NCBI RefSeq assembly: GCF_004342585.1
Contig: NZ_SLZQ01000019.1
Span: 1 to 56,306 of the forward strand
From: Paucimonas lemoignei
GTDB taxonomy: Bacteria > Pseudomonadota > Gammaproteobacteria > Burkholderiales > Burkholderiaceae_D
Direction: 5' to 3'
DNA length: 56,306 nt
Part shown: positions 45,212 through 52,968 of the stretch, in pieces
Position numbering within the stretch: position 1 is the first letter of the stretch
Layout: each line of letters begins with the position of its first letter
Notes under the pieces: generated by a model
Databases searched by the model: none
What the model saw: the letters and a program-made list of their open reading frames with translations, nothing else
Told to the model about the DNA's origin: nothing
Program-made: the position numbers and the translations under genes

Positions 45212-45994
45212 ATGGACCAAAACAATCATTTCTCTCAATACGCCTCGGCCATTCGCAATCTCAACCTGGGCAGCATTTCCCATGCTGGGCAAATCCCGAG
45301 CACGTTCCTCCTCGGTCAGGACCGCGATCTTGCTAGTTACTATATCCCGTTCGATATCGTCAATGCCGGTGCCAAAGTAGTGCTGGTCGGGATAACCCCA
45401 GGTTTTACGCAGTGGAAGAACGCCATGCAGGAAGCGCAGAAGCAACTGGCGAGTGGCGCCCCTTTGGATGTTGCTCATGCCGCTGCCAAGCAAACCGGCG
45501 GGTTCAGTGGCGCCCTGCGCCCGAACCTGATTGCTCTACTTGACTCGATTGGCTTGCATGGGTTGCTGAAAGTGACAAGTTGCGATAGCCTTTTTGGGTC
45601 CAATTACTCTCTGGTACAGACTACGTCGATCCTGCGTCATCCGATTTTTGTGGGTGGCAAGAATTACAGCGGCACTCCACACATGGTCAAGACGCCATTC
45701 TTGCGCCATCAGATTTTGGATCACTTCGCAAAAGAAGCGGCCAAAATGAAGAACCCACTATATATTCCGCTCGGTCCTAAAGTCAGTAAAGGCCTGGCTT
45801 GGCTGGCAGCTGAAGGGGTGATTAAATCTGACCGCATCTTGGATGGGTTGCCGCATCCATCAGGCGCAAATGCCGAGCGAATCGCCTACTTCTTGGGCCG
45901 AAAGAAGAAAGAAGCATTATCGGTCAAAACAAATCCTGCGCTCCTGGATTTCTTACGCGAAAAGCTAGTTTCTCAAGTGGCTTACTTGAAATAA
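45212..45994 (+). CDS. Uracil-DNA-glycosylase-superfamily-like protein
   Basis: A 260-residue protein when started at ATG 45212 with an AGAAGGA site; the longer frame from 45173 lacks one. The core has VVLVGITPGFTQW (UDG-like motif 1), a helical insert, NPLYIPLGPKVSKGLAWLA and LDGLPHPSGANAERI, the HPSG motif that closes the UDG fold. Length is close to that of UDG-family enzymes. It is the third gene after the HTH and DUF4258-like genes. It could remove modified bases from incoming phage DNA or process nucleotides; the substrate is unknown. Confidence 0.65.
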   Translation: MDQNNHFSQYASAIRNLNLGSISHAGQIPSTFLLGQDRDLASYYIPFDIVNAGAKVVLVGITPGFTQWKNAMQEAQKQLASGAPLDVAHAAAKQTGGFSGALRPNLIALLDSIGLHGLLKVTSCDSLFGSNYSLVQTTSILRHPIFVGGKNYSGTPHMVKTPFLRHQILDHFAKEAAKMKNPLYIPLGPKVSKGLAWLAAEGVIKSDRILDGLPHPSGANAERIAYFLGRKKKEALSVKTNPALLDFLREKLVSQVAYLK

Positions 45995-46223
45995 GCTTAT
46001 CTGAAAACACTAGAGTGAAGCAAAGGGAAGCCGACCATGGAAAAACTCGCAAAATCTTCAGCGTAGCGGCACTAAAACCAGCAAAGTTCGGCAATTATTG
46101 CCAGTTAGTGTGGCATTCCCTTTTCAAACGCCATTACGGAACACAAGCAAGAAAGCCACAGTGTCGCTCAATAAAATTGAGATGATCTAGCACGCTTTGT
46201 AGAGCGACCAGCAGAACATTTAT

Positions 46224-47276
46224 TTATTGATCTCCATACCGATAGCGTAAATATTCATTCTTGCTGCGGTTTGTTGTAGCTATGGCCAGTTTATTCAGCA
46301 ACGGAATGACGTGGACTAAACTGTGCTGAGATACACAAAGCACTGATGGTTTGCCGGCGATAGATAATCCCGATGCGCATATGAGTGCATCACGCACTTC
46401 TTCTGCCTTCACGAACTCGATAAGGTACTCATGATTAGAGCTTCGTTTGAGGAAGGCCTCGCCACCACTCTCAAAACGAAAGCACATCACTGCGCCGTCC
46501 GGCATGAAAAAGTCGTCTTGCATGAGACTTGCAGCAGTTCCCAGTTCCGCCGTATTAAGTACCGTAATGCCTACGGTTTTAACCTGCCGTTGTAGATATT
46601 CCTGTTCTCTTTGCTGAACATCCTGCTCAAGCGATTCGAGAAGCTTAGTCTCATAGACGCCCCGTTTTCGATGAAAAATCCATGATTTTTCAGCTACCGC
46701 AGTCAACAACAATTCTTTCAAGTAGTCCCGGTCAACCGTGCGGTTTGCCTTGCTAAGATCTATCTGGATTACTGAGGCGCCAATTTTCCGGATATGCCGT
46801 AGCTTTTCATCGTCGACGCCATGGGTGACTTTCACCTCAATAAACAGGCGCTTTCCCTGACTGATGGCTACAACATCAGGCCTGATGGGATGAACGCTGT
46901 ATTCAAGCTCAACCGATTCCAGGTTAATGAGCCGCCCTGGGATCACCGCAGAGCTTTGCAAGAGTTCGCCACGCGAGGTCTTCTTACTCACTGTCACACG
47001 CAGATCTGGAATGAAAATCTGCCTTTGCTCAGCTATGATTTCCTTCATAGCGAAATGAATTGCCGTTTCGGCCGCCCAGTCACATTGGACTTTTTCATTG
47101 ACCTGGTGGGCAAAGCTCCATGCCCGGATTTCTCCCTTTCTGGCTACCATGGTCCGCTTGCAGGCTAAGCAAGTGCATTTGCAGGCCAGACCTCGCGGCA
47201 CTTCTTCTATCGAGACGATTGCGCCATTCTCAGCACGGGCAAAGCTAATCAACTTTTCGTGCGCAATTAACGTCAT
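46224..47276 (-). CDS. CoiA-like nuclease family protein
   Basis: A 350-residue protein. The N-terminal zinc-ribbon-like part (ACKCTCLACKRTMVARKGEI, then RAWSFAHQ) and a nuclease-like segment RPDVVAISQGKRLFIEVKVT (PD-(D/E)XK-type: D..., E-V-K) match the competence protein CoiA family. The rest is helical with a basic stretch, then a C-terminal beta-rich domain. In non-competent contexts such proteins occur in mobile elements. It lies 20 bp downstream of the HD-domain gene in the same direction, so they form an operon. Confidence 0.7.
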   Translation of the reverse strand: MTLIAHEKLISFARAENGAIVSIEEVPRGLACKCTCLACKRTMVARKGEIRAWSFAHQVNEKVQCDWAAETAIHFAMKEIIAEQRQIFIPDLRVTVSKKTSRGELLQSSAVIPGRLINLESVELEYSVHPIRPDVVAISQGKRLFIEVKVTHGVDDEKLRHIRKIGASVIQIDLSKANRTVDRDYLKELLLTAVAEKSWIFHRKRGVYETKLLESLEQDVQQREQEYLQRQVKTVGITVLNTAELGTAASLMQDDFFMPDGAVMCFRFESGGEAFLKRSSNHEYLIEFVKAEEVRDALICASGLSIAGKPSVLCVSQHSLVHVIPLLNKLAIATTNRSKNEYLRYRYGDQ

Positions 47277-47296
47277 TTTGGGACTTAGCTACCGCT

Positions 47297-47860
47297 TTAC
47301 TCTAAAGGAGAAAGGCTCTCTTCCAAACCATCGATAATGCCATGCGTTTTAGAGGATTGCCCTCTGCTTCTGGCAATGGCCTGAGCGATCATTTGCGGAT
47401 CCTTTGCTAGATCGGTGCCAAGATAATACGGATCCGGAATGATCCCTACTCGCGCCAAATCGAGCCTGTCCGCATCCCAGCAAGTCTGCACCGTCACGCA
47501 TGAAGTCAGGTGTTCGTGAGTATGCCCCATACACGCCTTAACCAGCATTTCCAACTGCGAGTCACTAAGCTGGAACAGTTTTCCGCATGTCTGCAGCGCA
47601 TAATCAGCTGCACGTGGCCCGTGATCTCGGTCGTACCCATCATCATAGCGCTGGCTATCGTGTATGAAGGCGAACAGCTCCACAACTTGCCAGTCAGCGC
47701 CACTGGCCTGGGAAAGTAGCATGCCGTTATAGCGTACGCGGGCCCAATGCGAAGGACCATGAACGCTGTGCCGCGGCAAGCGGAATTGCCGAAGGATGTC
47801 GGCTCGCAGTTCTGGCGTAATGGCTGAAGCACTCAAAGAATGGTCGCTAGCTTTGATCAT
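47297..47860 (-). CDS. HD-domain metal-dependent hydrolase
   Basis: A 187-residue HD-domain protein. Metal ligands can be assigned: VHGPSHWARVRYNG supplies the first His, FAFIHDSQRYDDGYDRDHGP gives the HD pair, ACMGHTHEHL gives further His residues and CWDADRLDL gives the last Asp. Such single HD domains hydrolyse nucleotides or (p)ppGpp-type signals. It precedes the CoiA-like nuclease gene in an operon. The upstream DNA holds three successive dyads. A nucleotide-clearing defence role is possible but not shown. Confidence 0.75.
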   Translation of the reverse strand: MIKASDHSLSASAITPELRADILRQFRLPRHSVHGPSHWARVRYNGMLLSQASGADWQVVELFAFIHDSQRYDDGYDRDHGPRAADYALQTCGKLFQLSDSQLEMLVKACMGHTHEHLTSCVTVQTCWDADRLDLARVGIIPDPYYLGTDLAKDPQMIAQAIARSRGQSSKTHGIIDGLEESLSPLE

Positions 47861-47888
47861 GAAATAAGGTGTATAAGTTGGGACTTCA

Positions 47889-47969
47889 TCTGACAGGATT
47901 TGTCAGATTGCGAACTTCCGACTTCGCCCCAAAGCGGAAGTACCCTGCCTCGGAAACCTGACAATCAGG
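47889..47969. promoter_or_regulatory. Three successive dyads upstream of the HD/CoiA operon
   Basis: Perfect inverted repeats lie in a row: TCTGACA/TGTCAGA (47889-47907, 5-bp loop), ACTTCCG/CGGAAGT (47914-47941) and CCTGA/TCAGG (47957-47969). They are just ahead of the HD gene start at 47860. The first and third share CTGACA-like halves. They look like repressor operators or a structured leader. Confidence 0.5.
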
Positions 47970-48049
47970 AACTTAGTGGCTCATCAGCAGCACTCTGCGG
48001 GTTGTCCCACTCATCTTCTTTACCCACATTTGTAATACGATCCTGAGAT

Positions 48050-48808
48050 CTACTTGCTGGCTAGTTCTGTCGTTCTAATGTTTTTCTTTGATCCAAATCG
48101 CACGTAGTTGATGCTGGTCCTGATGAGATAAACGATAAGCGAAAGAATAAGAAACAGGACAACATATATTAGCCATGCCGAAATTCGATCTATCCAAAAA
48201 TTGAATTCCAAATCGTCTAATTCTTTGTAATACTGATTCTTAATTCCTTGTAGCATCAATTCCGTTTCGGCGCTTGCCTTAAAAGTAATAGCACCTATCC
48301 ATCCTTCGCCTTTACAGTGAGCCATATAAACCCTTGGCTCTTTGTTATCCATGCTTAAATAATTGCAAGCTAAGAATACCTCTGGTAGCGCTTCAACAAA
48401 TTCGGACTTTGCATCTTTTATAATTCCCAATGAAATCAGAGCCTTACGTCCAACCATCTGATCCATATAAGCAGCTTTTTCTTTATAACCAAAACTGGGT
48501 TCAGTTCCGATAATCTCATCTGCAAATGCTACTCTTTGCCTAACTTGAACCTCTAACTTCACTGCCTTTTCATGGAAAGGGAATTCGACAAGAAACCATG
48601 CCGGGTACTTTTTTTTGATCGAGTCATAAAAGTCGCCATGATCTGTATACGTGCCACGGCGACAAAACTCTTGTTCTCCTGAAATTCCTTCGCACAATAA
48701 CCAGTGATTCCGCTCGGACCGGAGAAATGTATTTGAACTTATGAAGCCAGCGAAAAGCAGTGGTGCCAATAGGACCAAACATAATCTCTTGTATTGACTC
48801 TTATTCAT
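48050..48808 (-). CDS. Membrane protein with two helices, hypothetical
   Basis: A 252-residue protein with an N-terminal helix (residues ~7-27, RLCLVLLAPLLFAGFISSNT) and a C-terminal one (~210-232, AWLIYVVLFLILSLIVYLIR). The ~180-residue region between them contains Cys residues (LLCEGISGEQEFCRRGTYTD) and is probably periplasmic. The family is not recognised. It is transcribed leftward, apart from its neighbours. Confidence 0.55.
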   Translation of the reverse strand: MNKSQYKRLCLVLLAPLLFAGFISSNTFLRSERNHWLLCEGISGEQEFCRRGTYTDHGDFYDSIKKKYPAWFLVEFPFHEKAVKLEVQVRQRVAFADEIIGTEPSFGYKEKAAYMDQMVGRKALISLGIIKDAKSEFVEALPEVFLACNYLSMDNKEPRVYMAHCKGEGWIGAITFKASAETELMLQGIKNQYYKELDDLEFNFWIDRISAWLIYVVLFLILSLIVYLIRTSINYVRFGSKKNIRTTELASK

Positions 48809-48954
48809 TTCTCTCTCTGGCGATTCGCTGTTCTAGTCGTCATTTCTTGAAAATCCACCGGCCATTCTTACTATAAATCGACAATAAGACTTGCACGTTT
48901 TTTCAAAATACACTCTCAATTGTTTGGATTGAGTAAGTCAGTTTATGTAAACTA

Positions 48955-50106
48955 CTAATTCGAAGCACCTATATACACCCCATTGAGAAAACGGCAGATA
49001 TACTGAGGTGGATATAGGCGATTAATATCTATGTATTGCTGCCCCACCATTGTCTGTACACCTGCCATTGGCTTGCGCATGTCATAGATTTGACCGCAAT
49101 TTGTCCATGTTCCAACTTGGACAGATTTACGGAATAGCGCGACCTGTTGTTCAGCACGTCTGGCAACTTCGGCTTTTTTCCTGTTATCGTCAGCTTTATG
49201 CTTTGCTGCCAATTGCTCTTGAATCATTTCCTCTTTTTCAAGAGCAGATTGTTTTTGCTTTAGCATCGGAATTACATTGTCAAAATCCTCAGCTGTCCAG
49301 ACGTTGGCGACACTAGTTAGTGACTCGATATGCTGCTTGTATTGAGCAGCCCATATTCCATTTTCCATCAGATCAGCAACTTTCTTACGGTATTGGTCAA
49401 TCCAGTAATCTCGTATATCTCCTTCAGCAAGCTTAACGACTTCTGGCTTTGCATTCTGAAAAAGCCAATCTGGCACCACCTTTTGACTAGTGCTCTTACC
49501 ATAGGCTGCTATCAGTGCGCGGTGGTCTTCATCTGTCACATATTTTGATAAGTCGATCAGCAGATCCCTTATGCGATTGACATTTCCTTTTACCGCTTCA
49601 GAATATAAGTCAGTGTAGATGGACTGAACTATGATTGGAGCATGCGATTGCATAGCTTGGGATTCAACAGCTTCTTTCACTAGTTCTGGTCTGATACTGC
49701 CTGAGTAACCTTTTCCAATAAGTCCAGACATTGAAAACTCGCTATTGCAATCCCAATACCCTTTACTACGCGGAGTGAACCAATTTTTCGTGTTAGGACA
49801 ACCTTGGATAGAAGAAGGAAAGGCTAGCAGCACATCAAAGGTTCTGCCGCTATCTGACTTCGCCATGCATACGTTCAAACGCTCAACTTTTGCATCTGCC
49901 ATATTTTCTGACTGATCAACTTGCCAGACGCCATTATGCTGTCTAACAAATGCAAATTTACAATAACCCGAGCCACGGCCGACAACACCTGGGAAAACAC
50001 TAGTTGCAAAGCGCTGCTCAACATTATTGGATTGAGCGAAAGCCAAGTCTGAAATGCAGAAGTAAAGACATAGGCTTGTTAGAATCTTCTTGTTAAATAC
50101 TTTCAT
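48955..50106 (-). CDS. Exported hypothetical protein with coiled coil
   Basis: A 383-residue protein with a signal peptide (KKILTSLCLYFCISDLAFAQ). The mature N-terminal half is beta-rich, with paired cysteines. Then a helical stretch leads to a coiled coil around residues 280-325 (KQKQSALEKEEMIQEQLAAK, then KADDNRKKAEVARRAEQQVA). The C-terminus has CGQIYDMRKPMAGVQ and ICRFLNGVY. I do not recognise the family. It probably sits in the periplasm. Confidence 0.55.
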   Translation of the reverse strand: MKVFNKKILTSLCLYFCISDLAFAQSNNVEQRFATSVFPGVVGRGSGYCKFAFVRQHNGVWQVDQSENMADAKVERLNVCMAKSDSGRTFDVLLAFPSSIQGCPNTKNWFTPRSKGYWDCNSEFSMSGLIGKGYSGSIRPELVKEAVESQAMQSHAPIIVQSIYTDLYSEAVKGNVNRIRDLLIDLSKYVTDEDHRALIAAYGKSTSQKVVPDWLFQNAKPEVVKLAEGDIRDYWIDQYRKKVADLMENGIWAAQYKQHIESLTSVANVWTAEDFDNVIPMLKQKQSALEKEEMIQEQLAAKHKADDNRKKAEVARRAEQQVALFRKSVQVGTWTNCGQIYDMRKPMAGVQTMVGQQYIDINRLYPPQYICRFLNGVYIGASN

Positions 50107-50354
50107 TTTTACCTCTTGTTTTTACTAACTTAATTTCTGGAATAGAGTTTAGAAAGGTCCTACTACTTTCGCCTTATTACGCTAAAGAGCTTCATCCTTC
50201 TTAACTATTTATGGATTTACGAATTGCTTTCTCGTTTTATCTTGAGTGGGAATTTGTACGCATCTTTATTCTTACAATGCCCCCAAATGGCTAAAAGCTG
50301 ATATGTAGCCGTGCTCATAGCTACTACAGCAAGGCATTTCAATTTATTTGAGAG

Positions 50355-50960
50355 CTATCTAGTTGGGGCTAACTCGGGACTAGTTTGTGATTGTTTTTCT
50401 GAAGTTTGAACCTTGATTGAGCTTTGCGTACTTTTGGCAAAATCCAGGAAGGCCTTTGCCGCTTGATCAGTTTCGGCAGCTTTTTCAATGGTTGCGACAA
50501 CTTGTGGCAGCCACTTAGGGTTTTTCTCGGGATTGTCGACTATAGGATTTACGTAAATCTGAGCATGCTGAATGTAGGGTCTGCCAACACGATCAGTTCC
50601 GGTAACATACTCCCCAGCTGCAAATACCTTTTCCACACCTGTTTCAGGACAGGTCTTCTTATTCACAACAATTCCGTAGCCAACAACTTGGTCCGGCTCA
50701 GGTGCCAAAGTAGACATGCCAGTTTGATCTGATGGATCTTTTTCTTCCCAAGTGCGGGTGTATGGAACCATGAGGCCGTAATAGCGGCATTCTCGTTTTT
50801 TACTCCAGCGGAGTGCGACCGGCTGAAACTCCATGACAACGACTTGGTGCCGCGGTGGGAATTCCACAGTACGCAAGTTGATTAGGTTTGGGTCTAAGAG
50901 CTGAGCACTAATGACAAGAAGATTGAATATCTCAAACATGAAGCTTATACAAAGAATCAC
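50355..50960 (-). CDS. Hypothetical protein, possibly membrane-anchored
   Basis: A 201-residue protein with a hydrophobic N-terminus (MILCISFMFEIFNLLVISAQ), which may be a signal anchor, followed by a soluble beta-rich domain and a Ser/Gln/Thr-rich tail (QTSEKQSQTSPELAPTR). Met9 is an alternative start. No family is recognised. It lies upstream of and in the same direction as the 48955-50106 gene, 248 bp apart; the gap has no gene. Confidence 0.5.
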   Translation of the reverse strand: MILCISFMFEIFNLLVISAQLLDPNLINLRTVEFPPRHQVVVMEFQPVALRWSKKRECRYYGLMVPYTRTWEEKDPSDQTGMSTLAPEPDQVVGYGIVVNKKTCPETGVEKVFAAGEYVTGTDRVGRPYIQHAQIYVNPIVDNPEKNPKWLPQVVATIEKAAETDQAAKAFLDFAKSTQSSIKVQTSEKQSQTSPELAPTR

Positions 50961-51250
50961 TACCTTAGCTTAAAAGTAAGCGTTGCAGCGTTATTAAAAT
51001 TGCCAATAAGAAATTAGCAACGAGTCTACATGCTTATAGAAACCATAACAATTACGTCTCACTTAAATTAACAGTATTTAACTCGTCGCTAGATATATAT
51101 GACACATAAAGTCCTGTTCTTTTTGACAATACATTTATAAATTTGGGCAACCCTGTTATTCAAAATGACGCCTCAAATTTTAAAATTGTTATGCAATCTT
51201 AACTGCATAGTAAATGCAAATATGAATTGACGCTATGCGGCAATGATATT
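50961..51250. other. AT-rich gene-free stretch
   Basis: About 290 bp of AT-rich DNA with no gene and no recognised structure, between two divergent transcription units. It probably holds the promoter of the leftward gene at 50355-50960. Confidence 0.4.
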
Positions 51251-51262
51251 ATGCTTATTCGC

Positions 51263-51367
51263 ATGGAATTTTCAGAACTAACTCAAGATGAGCTCGATGA
51301 GCTTGCCTTACAGTTGTTTGGGCCGGACGAGGACATGCCCTGCTATACACTAACAGAGGGCGAATAA
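51263..51367 (+). CDS. Possible acidic micro-protein, 34 aa
   Basis: A 34-codon frame (MEFSELTQDELDELALQLFG, then PDEDMPCYTLTEGE) that is very acidic and amphipathic. An in-phase ATG at 51251 would add 4 residues. No clear ribosome-binding site is seen. The amino acid pattern looks protein-like, but size makes chance possible. Confidence 0.35.
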   Translation: MEFSELTQDELDELALQLFGPDEDMPCYTLTEGE

Positions 51368-51469
51368 AGGTTTTGTTGCTGTTGTTTCCTCTTTCCTTCA
51401 CAGGACTTCACTGCGTCAAGAGCGATCTCGGCGCGGTTTTTTTATGTTGAAGGAGAAACGAGAAGAGGC

Positions 51470-52138
51470 TTAGAGGTGGTCGTTTATGTATCCGCGTCGC
51501 CAGGCGATACCGAGGTCTAGGGCCGCATTAAAGCCCACATCGGTTAGAAAAAGGCGCGGTGTGTCGCAAAAGGCAGCACCGTTTCGAGCTGTAACCAATG
51601 CGGCGCAGCCTGCTTCTACGGCCTCCGGCAGGGGTAGCGGCTCTCCTGCGCTGAGCCTGACTGATCCATGTTCGCTCTGAAAATATTCAGCCCAAAATCT
51701 GTCTTCCAGTTGTGGCTTTGCACGTGAGTCAGTACATGCAACCAGAATGGCAAGTTCAGTGCTATGCGGGGGGATAGACACGTTCTCACCGGTCGGCTTG
51801 AGCGGCGCATCTCGTCTTAGGATATCAAGTGGCAGCCACGACATAGCCGTGATGTCTGGATCCGGCTGAAACTCCGGTATGGGACAGTGGAAATAGCTAT
51901 CGCACGCAGGATTTTTGTAATAAAAAAGAACTGGAACGCCCCATACGCAGTGGGGATAGTCACTCAGGACGTCTGCTAGTAGAGCAAGCACCGCGCGGCG
52001 ATCCTGAGGCATCATTTGGCTAAATTGCGCCTCGATGTCGGCGTAGGAAGCTGTTTCGGCGTATTTGCGAGCAGCCGCAATGGCTGCGACCCAAGCGCGT
52101 TTGCGTAATAATAGGCTTATTGCTTTAGCGTTTTTCAT
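51470..52138 (-). CDS. Hypothetical protein, 222 aa
   Basis: A 222-residue protein when started at MKNAKAISLL; the longer frame adds 8 residues. The helical N-terminal half (ARKYAETASYADIEAQFSQM) is followed by a mixed region with Cys residues (PVLFYYKNPACDSYFHCPIP) and LAILVACTDSRAKPQ. It ends in GFNAALDLGIAWRRGYINDHL. No signal peptide or membrane helix. The family is not recognised. It is transcribed leftward. Confidence 0.55.
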   Translation of the reverse strand: MKNAKAISLLLRKRAWVAAIAAARKYAETASYADIEAQFSQMMPQDRRAVLALLADVLSDYPHCVWGVPVLFYYKNPACDSYFHCPIPEFQPDPDITAMSWLPLDILRRDAPLKPTGENVSIPPHSTELAILVACTDSRAKPQLEDRFWAEYFQSEHGSVRLSAGEPLPLPEAVEAGCAALVTARNGAAFCDTPRLFLTDVGFNAALDLGIAWRRGYINDHL

Positions 52139-52162
52139 GCAAAGCATAGTAACGCATAGCAA

Positions 52163-52513
52163 TATGCATAATCAATGCTTGTTTTAAACATATTCGATAC
52201 TGGAATATTAGCTGTTTTACTTATCCAGCATTTCGATATTCATCCTAAACAGTATCTATATCACCCCTTGCCCTTGTTGTGCTGGGTATCGAATGATCCG
52301 CTCCGAGTGTGTGTGCGAGGTGCTGTGGGTGATGCCCTTCCCGGTTTTTTTACGTCTGGTCGACGGATAGGGCTTTCAAAATATTGTCGATGAGCTGCAC
52401 TTCCACGGGCCAGCCGCTGCTTCAATTTGTTCTGGGTGACAACCTGGATAAGCAGGTGCGATCCGTCACCCCTCTTTGTTAAAATGGTGGCGACAACGAT
52501 TGGAGAGGCTGAT
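52163..52513. other. Gene-free stretch
   Basis: About 350 bp between divergent genes with no gene recognised. It is AT-rich at 52163-52250 and should hold promoters for both neighbours. Confidence 0.35.
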
Positions 52514-52675
52514 ATGGAAAAAAAGAATCAGCAAAGCGTTAATGAAACAGGAAATCCGGTTTTTAATGCAAAATCTCGCGCCGCTTTGCAGCAGCAAGAG
52601 GACATTGAACTAAATAGGATTGCAGATGCGCGCAACGGGCAGCAAGTTATTAAAGTAAAGCTCGACGAAATATAA
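52514..52675 (+). CDS. Small hydrophilic protein, 53 aa
   Basis: A 53-residue protein starting MEKKNQQSVNETGNPVFNAK with GGAGAGG about 6 bases ahead of the ATG. The longer frame from 52427 lacks a site. It is Gln/Asn/Lys-rich with an amphipathic helix (RAALQQQEDIELNRIADARN). No family is recognised. It sits between the hypothetical gene and the tRNA, in the island's integration module; an excision-factor role is conceivable but unsupported. Confidence 0.5.
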   Translation: MEKKNQQSVNETGNPVFNAKSRAALQQQEDIELNRIADARNGQQVIKVKLDEI

Positions 52676-52838
52676 ACTGACTTATCCGGCCGCGACAGTG
52701 CCGTTGGCTATCTGAGCTTGTTCGAATAACGAGAAATTTTGCAGGGGCTGAAATGGCCAGCGGGTGATGGTCGGCCATCGGCCTGGAGGTTGGTGACGCC
52801 CCTCCCGGCTTTTTTCCATTTTCCAACTATAGACGGCT

Positions 52839-52866
52839 TTGTAAGAATGGTTAGGTCTGCTACAAT
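52839..52866 (+). promoter_or_regulatory. Promoter of the island tRNA-Leu
   Basis: TTGTAA (52839-52844) and TACAAT (52861-52866) are 16 bp apart, and each differs from consensus by one or two bases. The predicted start of transcription is near 52873, seven bases before the tRNA's first base. So the island tRNA does not depend on host read-through. Confidence 0.75.
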
Positions 52867-52879
52867 CCCCCGCTCTATC

Positions 52880-52968
52880 GTGCGGCTGTGGTGAAATCGG
52901 TAGACACAAGAGACTTAAAATCTCTCGCCAGAAATGGTGTGCCGGTTCGATTCCGGCCAGCCGCACCA
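52880..52968 (+). tRNA. Intact island-borne tRNA-Leu(UAA)
   Basis: An 89-base class II tRNA with encoded CCA. The acceptor stem GTGCGGC pairs with GCCGCAC; the anticodon stem AGAGA/TCTCT encloses CTTAAAA (anticodon TAA, reading UUA and UUG); a variable arm and a T arm with GGTTCGATTCC follow. It differs strongly from the split host tRNA-Leu(UAA), whose acceptor is GCCTGAG and whose anticodon stem is GCGGA, so it is not a duplicate of it. Its last base (52968) directly abuts the reverse complement of the integrase stop codon, on the convergent strand. Confidence 0.93.
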
